The notes under the pieces were generated by a model, which saw only the letters and a program-made list of their open reading frames with translations, was not told where the DNA came from and searched no databases. Below, one piece after another: positions 18,799-26,875 of a stretch of DNA of 64,000 nt. The DNA lies in contig PAVO01000017.1 of the NCBI GenBank assembly GCA_002713215.1, positions 171,519 to 235,518 on the forward strand. Direction: 5' to 3'. Each line of letters starts with the position of its first letter. Position 1 is the first letter of the stretch. This stretch comes from Crocinitomicaceae bacterium. GTDB taxonomy: Bacteria > Bacteroidota > Bacteroidia > Flavobacteriales_G > Salibacteraceae. The position numbers were made by a program, and so were the translations under genes.

Positions 18799-19152
18799 TT
18801 AACCCTCGTAAATCACTCCTGAGGTAGGGGTTTCTCTTAGTTCCAATCGTTTTAATAAAGGAAGTTTGGGGTGAATTTGATTCCAGATCCATCGAACCAA
18901 TACTTCTGAGGTGGGATTTTCTAATCCCGGAAGGTTATTGAGGTAGTTATGGTCCATTCTTTTGAGAAGGGGTTTCATTACTCGCTTTAGCTCATTAAAG
19001 TCCATAACCCAGCCTAATTTCTCATCAATTTCACCTTCCAAATAAACGGTTAATCGGTAGGTGTGACCATGCAGATTCTTGCATTTATGGCCTTCTGGAA
19101 CATTTGGAAGTTCATGTGCAGAATCAAAAGTAAAATTCTTGTAAATCAGCAT
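18799..19152 (-). CDS. queD: 6-carboxy-5,6,7,8-tetrahydropterin synthase QueD
   Basis: 117 residues, the normal QueD length. It converts 7,8-dihydroneopterin triphosphate to 6-carboxytetrahydropterin, the second step to preQ0 and queuosine. Zinc-binding histidines are H13 (FDSAHELP), H28 and H30 (HKCKNLHGH). Catalytic Cys24 sits in the C-x-x-x-H-G-H motif. MDFNELK, MDHNYLN, NPTSEVL and the C-terminal LRETPTSGVIYEG complete the family signature. A related pyruvoyltetrahydropterin synthase is the alternative, but length and motif fit QueD. It is the last gene of a run uvrB, MBL, DUF2490, menB, queD on the same strand. Confidence 0.88.
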   Translation of the reverse strand: MLIYKNFTFDSAHELPNVPEGHKCKNLHGHTYRLTVYLEGEIDEKLGWVMDFNELKRVMKPLLKRMDHNYLNNLPGLENPTSEVLVRWIWNQIHPKLPLLKRLELRETPTSGVIYEG

Positions 19153-19195
19153 TTAATGTTATGTTGTTTAAACAATAAAATTAACTTTGACATTT

Positions 19196-20038
19196 CTATG
19201 GAATCCATTTGATGTCGTCAAAGTTGGGTTTTCGCTTTTCGAGAAATGCATTTCTTCCTTCTTTAGCCTCGTCTGTCATGTAGGCCAATCGGGTAGCTTC
19301 CCCGGCAAAAACTTGTTGTCCTACCATACCATCGTCTGTCAGGTTAAATGCAAATTTTAGCATCTTGATCGAAGTAGGAGATTTTTCCAGTATTTCCTGG
19401 GCCCACTGCCATGCAGTACTTTCCAATTCGTCGTGAGGTATGGCAGCGTTTGCCATTCCCATGTCTACTGCATCCTGTGCCGAGTAGTTTCTGCCCAGGA
19501 AGAAGATCTCTCTTGCTTTTTTCTGCCCAACCATTTTGGCCAGGTAGGCCGAACCATAACCCCCATCAAAGCTGGTAACATCGGCATCGGTTTGTTTAAA
19601 AATAGCATGTTCCTTACTGGCCAGCGTTAGGTCACATACGGTATGCAGGCTGTGTCCACCACCAACGGCCCAGCCGGGAACCACAGCTATAACTACCTTG
19701 GGCATAAAGCGAATGAGGCGTTGAACTTCCAGAATGTTTAAGCGGGGCATTCCGTCATCGTCTACGTAACCCTGATGTCCTCGTGCGTTTTGGTCACCAC
19801 CACTGCAAAACGAGTAAACCCCATCTTTGGTGCTTGGACCTTCCGCTGAAAAAAGAACAACGCCAATATTGGTGTCTTCCCGGGCATCCAAAAATGCCTG
19901 GTAGAGTTCAGCTACGGTTTTAGGACGGAAGGCATTCCTTATATTAGGCCTATTAAAGGCGATTCTGGCCACTTTCCCGGCTTTTCTGTAGGTAATGTCT
20001 TCAAATTCTCTTACGGTCTTCCAATCGGGCTCGTTCAT
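19196..20038 (-). CDS. menB: 1,4-dihydroxy-2-naphthoyl-CoA synthase MenB
   Basis: 280 residues, a crotonase-fold enzyme that closes the second ring of menaquinone from o-succinylbenzoyl-CoA. Motifs are FNRPNIRNAFRPKTVAEL, the oxyanion-hole FCSGGDQNARG, VVPGWAVGGGHSLHTVCDLT, and TDADVTSFDGGYGSAYLA with the conserved Asp and Tyr-bearing loop, plus the long C-terminus ending FDDIKWIP. These distinguish MenB from other enoyl-CoA hydratases. It indicates respiration with menaquinone, as expected for Bacteroidota. The genes on either side are queD and DUF2490, with no other men genes in the window. Confidence 0.95.
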   Translation of the reverse strand: MNEPDWKTVREFEDITYRKAGKVARIAFNRPNIRNAFRPKTVAELYQAFLDAREDTNIGVVLFSAEGPSTKDGVYSFCSGGDQNARGHQGYVDDDGMPRLNILEVQRLIRFMPKVVIAVVPGWAVGGGHSLHTVCDLTLASKEHAIFKQTDADVTSFDGGYGSAYLAKMVGQKKAREIFFLGRNYSAQDAVDMGMANAAIPHDELESTAWQWAQEILEKSPTSIKMLKFAFNLTDDGMVGQQVFAGEATRLAYMTDEAKEGRNAFLEKRKPNFDDIKWIP

Positions 20039-20063
20039 GCTCTTCTAAAATTAGGCAGCAAAA

Positions 20064-20756
20064 TTATTCTTTCTTCCTTAAGTCTGGGTTGAAGAAGAGC
20101 GCGAATTGCAGCCTGTCGTAGCCAAGGCCAGAATAATGGTGTTTCAAGTATCCTGCTTGAATATCAACGGTTTTATTGAATTTGTAACCGAGTGCAAAAT
20201 ACAATCGGTTCTGATCAAAGGGCTGTGAAGTGAGGTTGAGGAATATTTCGTCGTAGATGCCAAGGTATACGGTCTTGTCTTCCTTTGTTTCGTGGTTCAA
20301 TGGAATAGTAAGCATTAGGCGATACCGTGCCCGGTTCAGGTATTTTGAGTTATTCGAGTTGTTCTCAATCCAGCGTTGTTCCAGTCGATACCGGTGCTCA
20401 AAAAACACCCGACCCACATTGTTTTTCAAGATAAACTGCTCCCAAATACGGTGTTCAATCGATGATTTTAAGTTGCTGCCCTTTTCAAAACTCTCAGTGG
20501 GGATGTAGGCGTAGCCGGCCGTTAGCATGGCTTCCTTGTTAATGTGATAATTGAGTCCTACCCGGGCAAGCAATTGATTGAAATTATCCAGGTTATAGAA
20601 TCGACCCTGTAACTCTGAATGGATGCTCAATTTTTCGGCAATGCGGTTTTGGCCAAAATACATGTACCAGGCTCCCACCTGATTTTCTCCCGTTTGCTGT
20701 GCAAATAGGGTAGGGCTAAGGCATAGAAGGAATACAAGAATTCGAATTTTGTTCAT
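20064..20756 (-). CDS. DUF2490 outer-membrane protein
   Basis: 230 residues with a signal peptide (MNKIRILVFLLCLSPTLFAQ). The mature part is made of amphipathic beta-strands, with the DUF2490 pattern NQVGAWYMYFGQNRIAEKLS, ARVGLNYHINKEAMLTAGYA, EHRIWEQF and FEHRYRLEQRW, and ends with an aromatic-rich strand (YDRLQFALFFNPDLRKK). It is predicted to be a small outer-membrane beta-barrel; its role is not known. It lies between the MBL-fold gene and menB with short gaps (58 and 25 bases). Confidence 0.8.
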   Translation of the reverse strand: MNKIRILVFLLCLSPTLFAQQTGENQVGAWYMYFGQNRIAEKLSIHSELQGRFYNLDNFNQLLARVGLNYHINKEAMLTAGYAYIPTESFEKGSNLKSSIEHRIWEQFILKNNVGRVFFEHRYRLEQRWIENNSNNSKYLNRARYRLMLTIPLNHETKEDKTVYLGIYDEIFLNLTSQPFDQNRLYFALGYKFNKTVDIQAGYLKHHYSGLGYDRLQFALFFNPDLRKKE

Positions 20757-20814
20757 GATATAAATTAGGGGTTTGCAGTGTGTTTAACGATTCTGGAAAA
20801 ATGAAATTTAGGTG

Positions 20815-21672
20815 CTAGGAAAACATTTCATCAAATCGAAACCCTTTGTCAAAGCGAATGCCTTTCTCCGTGTCTTTTACCGTGCAACACTCATGAATAA
20901 AATCGTGTTCGTGAAAAAGGATGTAATCACTCTCTAAGGCTTGCTGAAAAAAGAATTTCTTTTCGTTTAATGTCAAAAGGGGACGGGTATCATATCCCAT
21001 AACCCAGGGTATTGGAATATGGGCATGAGAAGGCAACAGATCGGCCATAAACACCACAGTTTTATCCTGGTATTGAATGTGTGGAATCATTTGCGCCTCC
21101 GTATGACCATTTACAATCAGGGCCTTAAAGCCGGGTATCAATTCTTGGGTAAAATCTCCTTCCGATTGGATAAACTGAAGCTGGCCGCTTTCTTTAATGG
21201 GAAGAATATTCTCCTTTAAAAAACTTGCTTTTTCCCTATCATTTGGTTCGGTTGCCCATTGCCAGTGATTTTCATTACTCCAGTAAGTGGCATTTGGGAA
21301 AGCGGGTCGATACCCGTCTTTCGAAGAATTCCATTCAATGGCTCCGCCGCAATGATCGAAATGCAAATGGGTAAGAAATACGTCGGTAATATCATTTCGT
21401 GTAAATCCCAGTTTGCTCAGGCTTTTATCCAGGGAATGGTCCCCATGCAAATAGTAATGCGAAAAGAATTTTTCACTCTGTTTGTCCCCAATTCCGGTAT
21501 CAATCAAAATCAGCCGATTGCCTTCTTCAAGCAGCAGGCATCGTAGACTCCAGGGGCACATGTTGTTGGAGTCAGCAGGGTAGACTCGGCTCCAAATGCT
21601 TTTAGGTACCACACCAAACATAGCACCGCCATCCAACATAAAGTTTCCGGTTTCAATGGGGTAGATTTTCAT
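20815..21672 (-). CDS. MBL-fold metallo-hydrolase
   Basis: 285 residues of the metallo-beta-lactamase fold. The zinc motif H102-x-H104-x-D106-H107 is intact (FLTHLHFDHCGGA), followed by the later metal ligands in NGHTEAQM and MADLLPSHAHIP and a C-terminal FHEHDF. LLLEEGNRLILIDTGIGD precedes the zinc motif. Overall spacing is like that of N-acyl-homoserine-lactone lactonases (AttM/AiiA type) and other lactonase-like members, but the substrate cannot be assigned. It starts 17 bases after the uvrB stop, so it is very likely co-transcribed with uvrB. Confidence 0.85.
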   Translation of the reverse strand: MKIYPIETGNFMLDGGAMFGVVPKSIWSRVYPADSNNMCPWSLRCLLLEEGNRLILIDTGIGDKQSEKFFSHYYLHGDHSLDKSLSKLGFTRNDITDVFLTHLHFDHCGGAIEWNSSKDGYRPAFPNATYWSNENHWQWATEPNDREKASFLKENILPIKESGQLQFIQSEGDFTQELIPGFKALIVNGHTEAQMIPHIQYQDKTVVFMADLLPSHAHIPIPWVMGYDTRPLLTLNEKKFFFQQALESDYILFHEHDFIHECCTVKDTEKGIRFDKGFRFDEMFS

Positions 21673-21689
21673 ATTAATTCTTGATAGTG

Positions 21690-23711
21690 TTATTGTTTCT
21701 TCAGTAACTTTTCCAGTCCGTAAATCTCGTCACGATAGCGTGCAGCCTCAATAAAATCAAGCTCTGCTGCGGCTGATTTCATTTTCTTACGGGCACCTTC
21801 AATTTGTTTATTTATCTCTTCCTGACTCATGTACGCCAAAACAGGGTCAGCAGCAAGTGACTGTTCTTCGTTGGGAATGTAGGCTTGTTTTAAGTCACGC
21901 CCAACAGCTACAACGGCACTCTGCTTCATGATCTGTTCTTTGGACTTAGTAACAGTTGTAGGTACAATTTGGTTCTCTTCGTTGTATTTTATTTGAATCA
22001 TTCGTCGTCTTTCGGTTTCTGTCATGGTCTTGTACATGCTATCAGTTACCTTGTCTGCGTAGAATATAACCAGCCCATCCGAATTTCGAGCGGCACGACC
22101 TGCCGTTTGGGTTAAACTTCGTTCTGATCGAAGAAAGCCCTCCTTATCAGCATCCAATACGGCAACCAATGATACCTCAGGCAAATCCAATCCTTCCCTA
22201 AGTAAGTTAATACCAACCAGTACGTCAAAGACTCCCAAACGCAAATCGCGCAGAATCTCAACCCGTTCGAGGGTATCAACCTCAGAATGTATGTAGCGGC
22301 ATTTAATGCCTATTTTAATCATGTATTTGGAGAGCTCTTCCGCCATTCTTTTGGTCAAAGTAGTAACCAGTACCCGTTCTTTTCTCTCTGTTCGAACCTG
22401 AACTTCTTCTAACAGGTCATCCACCTGGTTAATGCAGGGACGTACTTCAATTAGAGGATCCAGCAAGCCTGTTGGGCGAATGACTTGCTCCACGATTACT
22501 CCTCCGGAAGCTTCCAGTTCGTAATCTGCTGGGGTGGCGCTTACGAAGATACTTTGTCCCATAAGGGACTCAAATTCCTCGAATTTCAGGGGGCGGTTGT
22601 CAATGGCAGCAGTGAGTCTAAACCCATATTCTACCAAATTAGTTTTTCGTGACCGATCACCACCATACATGGCTCTAACCTGTGGAACGGTTTGATGACT
22701 CTCGTCGATTACCATTAAGTAATCGTCTGGAAAATAATCGAGCAGGCAGAAGGGCCTGCTGCCCGGTTCGCGACCATCGAAATAGCGGGAGTAGTTTTCA
22801 ATTCCTGAACAGTAGCCCAATTCACGCATCATTTCCAGGTCGTAATTGACCCGTTCTTCGAGCCTTTTGGCTTCCAGGTGTTTTCCAACATCCTTAAAGT
22901 GATGAACCTGGTCAGTCAGATCCTGCTGGATGTCCTTCATGGCCTTGTTCATGGTTTCCTTGCTGGTTATAAAAATGTTAGCAGGATAGATGTTTACCGC
23001 ATCCATCGATTCCTGCTTTTCTCCTGAAACAGGATCAAAGCGTTCAATCTCTTCTATTTCGTCGCCCCAGAACAGAATGCGATAGGCATGATCGGCGTAT
23101 GCCGGAAATATATCTACCGTATCTCCTTTTACGCGGAAGGTGGCTCGTTTAAATTCAATGTTACTTCTGGAATACAATGCCTGAACAAAATCGTGGAGCA
23201 ATTTGTTTCGGCTAATGAGTTGACCCTTGCTTAAGGCAATGACACTTTTGTCAAACTCGGAAGGGTTTCCAATACCATAAATGCACGAAACCGACGCAAC
23301 CACAAGAACATCCCGTCTTCCGGAAAGCAAGGCCGAGGAAGCACTTAACCGTAACTTTTCAATTTCGTCATTGATGGACATATCTTTTTCAATAAAGGTG
23401 TCCGTAGTAGGTAAATACGCTTCGGGCTGGTAATAGTCGTAGTAGGAAACAAAATACTCCACAGCGTTGTTCGGGAAGAACTGTTTGAACTCGCCATACA
23501 ATTGTGCGGCTAAGGTTTTGTTGTGGCTCAATACGAGGGTAGGGCGGTCGAGTTTTTCAACCATGTTGGCTATGGTAAAGGTTTTTCCCGAACCAGTAAC
23601 ACCAAGCAGTGTCTGAGCTTGTTCTCCATTAATTACCCCTCTTACTAATTCGTCAATGGCTTGCGGTTGATCACCCGTTGGGCTAAATGGAGATACTAAT
23701 TCAAAACTCAT
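21690..23711 (-). CDS. uvrB: Excinuclease ABC subunit UvrB
   Basis: 673 residues, full length. UvrB is the damage-verifying helicase-like subunit of nucleotide excision repair, working with UvrA and UvrC. Visible are Walker A GVTGSGKT (about 39-46), the DNA-gripping beta-hairpin YYDYYQPEAYLP (about 92-103), Walker B/DESH in LMVIDESHQTVPQ, motif VGINLLREGLDLPEVSLVAV, TQTAGRAARNSDG (motif VI), and the C-terminal UVR domain (LDFIEAARYRDEIYGLEKLL) that contacts UvrC. It heads a five-gene same-strand run. A tandem 17-bp repeat lies just upstream. Confidence 0.98.
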   Translation of the reverse strand: MSFELVSPFSPTGDQPQAIDELVRGVINGEQAQTLLGVTGSGKTFTIANMVEKLDRPTLVLSHNKTLAAQLYGEFKQFFPNNAVEYFVSYYDYYQPEAYLPTTDTFIEKDMSINDEIEKLRLSASSALLSGRRDVLVVASVSCIYGIGNPSEFDKSVIALSKGQLISRNKLLHDFVQALYSRSNIEFKRATFRVKGDTVDIFPAYADHAYRILFWGDEIEEIERFDPVSGEKQESMDAVNIYPANIFITSKETMNKAMKDIQQDLTDQVHHFKDVGKHLEAKRLEERVNYDLEMMRELGYCSGIENYSRYFDGREPGSRPFCLLDYFPDDYLMVIDESHQTVPQVRAMYGGDRSRKTNLVEYGFRLTAAIDNRPLKFEEFESLMGQSIFVSATPADYELEASGGVIVEQVIRPTGLLDPLIEVRPCINQVDDLLEEVQVRTERKERVLVTTLTKRMAEELSKYMIKIGIKCRYIHSEVDTLERVEILRDLRLGVFDVLVGINLLREGLDLPEVSLVAVLDADKEGFLRSERSLTQTAGRAARNSDGLVIFYADKVTDSMYKTMTETERRRMIQIKYNEENQIVPTTVTKSKEQIMKQSAVVAVGRDLKQAYIPNEEQSLAADPVLAYMSQEEINKQIEGARKKMKSAAAELDFIEAARYRDEIYGLEKLLKKQ

Positions 23712-23732
23712 GTCACAAATCTAAATCGTTTG

Positions 23733-23765
23733 AAGATTTGTTAAGCATAAAGATTTGTTAAGCAT
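23733..23765. repeat. Tandem direct repeat upstream of uvrB
   Basis: Two copies of AAGATTTGTTAAGCAT (23733-23748 and 23750-23765) follow each other with a 17-bp period, 22 bases upstream of the uvrB start codon. This position and phasing suit a regulator site or a local duplication. It contains no clear SOS-box inverted symmetry. The repeat is seen; the regulatory role is a guess. Confidence 0.5.
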
Positions 23766-23912
23766 GAATTGAATAAAGGATTGGCTCGTTTTTCTCTTCT
23801 CAAACCATTTGATTAGACCGGAACGTGTTAATTGTTAATTCATGTTGCTGATTGATAAAAGTCATTGAGTTGAGGTGCTCTAGTTATTAAATTAGAAGTA
23901 AAATTAGGAGAC

Positions 23913-25040
23913 ATGAAACTTGTAGAAAGAATATGCTTTCCGACTGACTTTGGAATGAGTTCAGAAGTGGCATTTAAAAGTGTGATTAGTATAGCTAAGA
24001 AGTTTGGTAGTGAAGTAAGCCTAGTTCATGTAATGCCCGAATCCATCCTTCGAGATAAGATTCAACGTTTGGTAGAAGATAAGATGTTGAAGTATTTGGG
24101 ATTGTTGGAACGGCAGAATATCAAATGCTCTTCTGAAATACTTCAGGGAGATCACATTGACCTGCTCCTATCTTTCGCTGAAAGGCAAAAAGCAAACCTA
24201 ATTGTCCTGGGTGCGGGTCATGTTGGGAAAGAGAAATTTAAATTGGGTACTAATTCATTGAAAATTATTCGGGATTCATCTGTTCCGGTTTGGGTCATTG
24301 AAAAAGAAGGTGTGGTCAACCCTCAACGTGTGCTTTGTCCCATTGATTTTTCCCAGGAATCCAAGTTGGCCCTGGATAGCGCTATTCACCTGTGTAGGCG
24401 CTTTGACTCAAAACTTTATGTGCTTCACGTAATAAAAGGAATTGACAAGGAGTACATAGAAATGGGAGCTGATGCCGATTTGGAACAAGCCGAAATGATT
24501 CGGACATTGGAATTGGAGTTTGATGAGTCCATAAAGGATGTGGATTTCAGTGGAATATCTTGGGAGAAGGTGGTGAGGTTAGGCGACCCGCCAAACGTGA
24601 TTCTCGACGTTGTTAAGGAACAGCATGTTGATTTGCTCATGATGGGTTCAACCGGAAAGGGTGCCATTAAAAGGTTTTTCCTGGGGAGCATTGCAGAGCG
24701 TGTTGCCCGTCAGGTTCCTTGCTCTTTTATAATCAATAAAAATGGAGGGTTGATTCAATTGAAGCTGGATAAGGAAATAACGGACATTGAAGCAATTTAT
24801 GAAGAAGGTGTTGAATTGGCTAAGCAGGGTTTTGTTCAGGAAGCCATTCTTGAGTGGAAACGTTGTATCCGCAAAAATGAGTTATATCTTAAGGCCTGGA
24901 GTGCTATTGTAAAAGCTTATAAGAACATTGGGGATAAGGACAATGCAGAAAGGTTTAATGAATCAAGGGAGCGAATTCAAAAAGTGCTCTGGGACCAGCA
25001 AGTTGAAGCTGATTTACGCCGTAAACTGTATCGGTTTTAA
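23913..25040 (+). CDS. Tandem universal stress protein with C-terminal helical extension
   Basis: 375 residues. Two UspA domains: residues 1-133, then about 137-275. The second keeps the ATP-binding G-2x-G-9x-G(S/T) motif exactly (MGSTGKGAIKRFFLGSIAER). In the first the equivalent (LGAGHVGKEKFKLGTNS) has shorter spacing, so only one site looks able to bind ATP in the usual way. Residues about 280-375 form a helical tail with a TPR-like unit (EEGVELAKQGFVQEAILEWK ... LYLKAWSAIVKAYKNIGDKD). The role is stress adaptation by nucleotide-dependent protein contacts; the helical tail suggests a partner. It stands alone and ends in a hairpin. Confidence 0.88.
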   Translation: MKLVERICFPTDFGMSSEVAFKSVISIAKKFGSEVSLVHVMPESILRDKIQRLVEDKMLKYLGLLERQNIKCSSEILQGDHIDLLLSFAERQKANLIVLGAGHVGKEKFKLGTNSLKIIRDSSVPVWVIEKEGVVNPQRVLCPIDFSQESKLALDSAIHLCRRFDSKLYVLHVIKGIDKEYIEMGADADLEQAEMIRTLELEFDESIKDVDFSGISWEKVVRLGDPPNVILDVVKEQHVDLLMMGSTGKGAIKRFFLGSIAERVARQVPCSFIINKNGGLIQLKLDKEITDIEAIYEEGVELAKQGFVQEAILEWKRCIRKNELYLKAWSAIVKAYKNIGDKDNAERFNESRERIQKVLWDQQVEADLRRKLYRF

Positions 25041-25060
25041 AACAGGTGGCGCCTGTTTTA
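25039..25060 (+). terminator. Probable terminator of the Usp gene
   Basis: An 8-bp stem (AAAACAGG at 25039-25046 with CCTGTTTT at 25052-25059) around a 5-nt loop begins inside the stop codon of the Usp gene and ends in four T. The T tract is short, so termination may be partial. Confidence 0.5.
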
Positions 25061-25117
25061 TGCTTGCTACCAAATAAAAAGAGATTAACGGTTTGAGCAG
25101 GTTAGGGGAGTTCTAGT

Positions 25118-25464
25118 TTAATAAACCCCCTTGTTGTCATTACCACGATCCTTAAGATTGGTGGTTACCTGGGAATGAAAAATCACAAAATCGCCATTGG
25201 TGTATACGTGCTTTACGTCGTAGGTGTAGTTTGGAAATCGCTTCGTAAAATCCCTGACGTACTTCACCAAAGCTTCCATTCCATCGGGGATACCACGGTT
25301 GTGTTGGCGGTAATGCGGATTGCCAAATTGTTTTAGCACCAAATCAAAGTTGTGATTGTTCATGAGTTCATGAACAAAACTGACCAGCAATTGGCGTTTT
25401 GCGTCTCCTGGTCGGACCAGTTGTCTTTTTTGAGTTTTTCAAAATTGATTTGAATCGTATCCAT
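25118..25464 (-). pseudogene. Decayed SnoaL-like (NTF2-fold) protein gene
   Basis: Reading from ATG 25462-25464 gives MDTIQINFEKLKKDNWSDQE, then the frame is lost around 25401-25412. The sequence continues in another frame as DAKRQLLVSFVHELMNNHNF and FGNPHYRQHNRGIPDGMEAL, a SnoaL-like ester-cyclase/NTF2-fold pattern. One missing base would join the two parts. The 3' end is also short: after HSQVTTNLKDRGNDNKGVY a stop comes where relatives usually continue with about 30-40 residues (VDIFR...HWD type). So the gene appears both frameshifted and truncated. It diverges from the HxlR regulator gene across a perfect palindrome, and was probably its target. Confidence 0.65.
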
Positions 25465-25480
25465 TTTCTTCACTTAAATT

Positions 25481-25505
25481 ATTCACTTGCATTTTGCAAG
25501 TGAAT
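25481..25505. promoter_or_regulatory. 25-bp perfect palindrome, candidate HxlR operator
   Basis: ATTCACTTGCA (25481-25491), spacer TTT, then its exact complement TGCAAGTGAAT (25495-25505). The site sits in the 52-bp space between the start codons of the divergent HxlR gene and the SnoaL-like gene. HxlR proteins are dimeric winged-helix regulators that bind inverted repeats next to their own gene, so this is the obvious operator. The palindrome is seen; binding is inferred. Confidence 0.7.
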
Positions 25506-25516
25506 AAAAATAATTT

Positions 25517-25903
25517 ATGAGATCGGACTGCCCTGTTAGTTATGCATTGGATGTTTTTGGTGATAAATGGACCTTTTTAATCATTCGGGATTTAGTACAA
25601 GGAAAAAGGTTTTACAAGGATTTCCTAAATTCAAAAGAGGGTATAGCTACCAATATTTTATCAGATCGATTGAAAAAATTGGAGAGCAATGGAATTATTG
25701 AGTCAGAGGTTTATCAAAAATTGAAAACCAAGAAGCAATATTCGTTAACTGAAAAAGGAATGGATCTCGTTCCTATTTTGGTTGACTTGATTGTTTGGTC
25801 GGATAAACATCAAGCCGGATTAGCAGTAACGGATGAGTTTATCTCCAGGGCAAAAGCAGGTCGGGAGGAACTGGTTATGGCAATACGGGAAGGTTTGGGG
25901 TGA
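25517..25903 (+). CDS. HxlR-family winged-helix transcriptional regulator
   Basis: 128 residues matching the HxlR family end to end: CPVSYALDVFGDKWTFLIIR (with Cys5 near the N-terminus, the position used for redox or electrophile sensing in some members), RFYKDFLNSKEGIATNILSD, RLKKLESNGIIESEVYQ and YSLTEKGMDLVPIL. These dimeric regulators often control a divergent detoxification or redox gene. Here the divergent gene (SnoaL-like) is broken, and a perfect 25-bp palindrome lies between them. Confidence 0.92.
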   Translation: MRSDCPVSYALDVFGDKWTFLIIRDLVQGKRFYKDFLNSKEGIATNILSDRLKKLESNGIIESEVYQKLKTKKQYSLTEKGMDLVPILVDLIVWSDKHQAGLAVTDEFISRAKAGREELVMAIREGLG

Positions 25904-26074
25904 GTTTTGGTTGCTGTATATTGTTAGACTGCGGTTGGATCTTGATTGGATTTGAATAAGATGACTTGAATTAATCAACTCAGGTTAAGTCTTGCTAAAT
26001 CAAAATGAGAATACATGCAATATTCTGATTCATAGCAGCGTTAGCGCATCCTAAACCCAAAAACACCCATTGTT

Positions 26075-26752
26075 ATGTACAAAGTACTTGCCCTTTCCAG
26101 TCTAATTGTTCTTTCCTTTTCCTGTAAGAAGGATGAAGAGATTACTGAAAATCCGAATTGCGAACCTGAATTAAAAGTTCAGGATTATATGCCCATGGCT
26201 GTGGGTAATTATTGGGTGTACCAACAATATAGAATTGATTCGAACAGGGTAGAGGAAAAGATGGGCCAGGTAGACAGTATGAAAATAACTCGGATCGAAA
26301 AAATTAGAGGAAATGAATACTTCGTGTTTGAGGGTACCAATAGCCCTTACGGAAATTTTGATGGAAGCATAATTCACATGCTAAGGGATTCCAATGGATA
26401 TTTGGTGAATCAAAGCGGGGATATACTAATGTCTGTAAAGAATTTTACCGATACTCTGGATAAGGGAAGCGATAACAACGATATCTACAGTTATTACCAC
26501 AAGATGCGAGGAGAAAGTCAGGTAAATATAGCTGGTGCAGTGGAAACAGTGATAAATTACCAGGTAGACCGAATCTTTAATAAGCCATTTTCTGATGAGC
26601 TAGGAACGGAAGCCGTGGTTTCCAATAATTATTATGCTAAGGGCAGGGGTAAGGTAATGGATGATTATTATTATATGGCTGACTACATTACAAATAAACG
26701 GATTATTGAACGGCGATTGATTCGGTATCATATTGTATCAGAGTCGAAATAA
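26075..26752 (+). CDS. Lipoprotein of unknown function
   Basis: 225 residues with a lipoprotein signal (MYKVLALSSLIVLSFSC, Cys17) followed by KKDEEI. The mature region opens with YMPMAVGNYWVYQQYRIDSN, a motif common in Bacteroidota lipoproteins of beta-sheet character that often begin MxxxxGNxWxY. No enzyme motif is visible. Lys-Lys-Asp-Glu after the Cys may affect surface export. It stands alone and converges on rpsA with a shared hairpin between them. Confidence 0.75.
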   Translation: MYKVLALSSLIVLSFSCKKDEEITENPNCEPELKVQDYMPMAVGNYWVYQQYRIDSNRVEEKMGQVDSMKITRIEKIRGNEYFVFEGTNSPYGNFDGSIIHMLRDSNGYLVNQSGDILMSVKNFTDTLDKGSDNNDIYSYYHKMRGESQVNIAGAVETVINYQVDRIFNKPFSDELGTEAVVSNNYYAKGRGKVMDDYYYMADYITNKRIIERRLIRYHIVSESK

Positions 26753-26820
26753 GGTATTCTCTACCACATTCGATACAAGCTTCTTCGAAATTCACTTATA
26801 ATAACTGAAGGATTCGAACA

Positions 26821-26856
26821 AAAAAAGCCCCGTTAGATTATCTAACAGGGCTTTTC
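26821..26856 (-). terminator. Terminator of rpsA (possibly bidirectional)
   Basis: A 15-bp stem pairs 26823-26837 with 26841-26855 (AAAAGCCCxGTTAGA arms) around a 3-nt loop. The single irregular pair is a G-U wobble when read on the minus strand but a C-A mismatch on the plus strand. A run of T follows on the minus strand. It therefore fits rpsA best and may also stop the convergent lipoprotein transcript. Confidence 0.8.
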
Positions 26857-26875
26857 AGTTTATGATAAAAAAGAA

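Noticed and set aside
20815..21672. Naming the MBL protein as a quorum-quenching lactonase
   Set aside because: The zinc motif and general spacing fit, but many MBL hydrolases share them; no substrate-specific residue could be identified.
23733..23765. Tandem repeat as a start of a CRISPR array
   Set aside because: Only two copies with a 1-base gap, no spacers and no cas genes.
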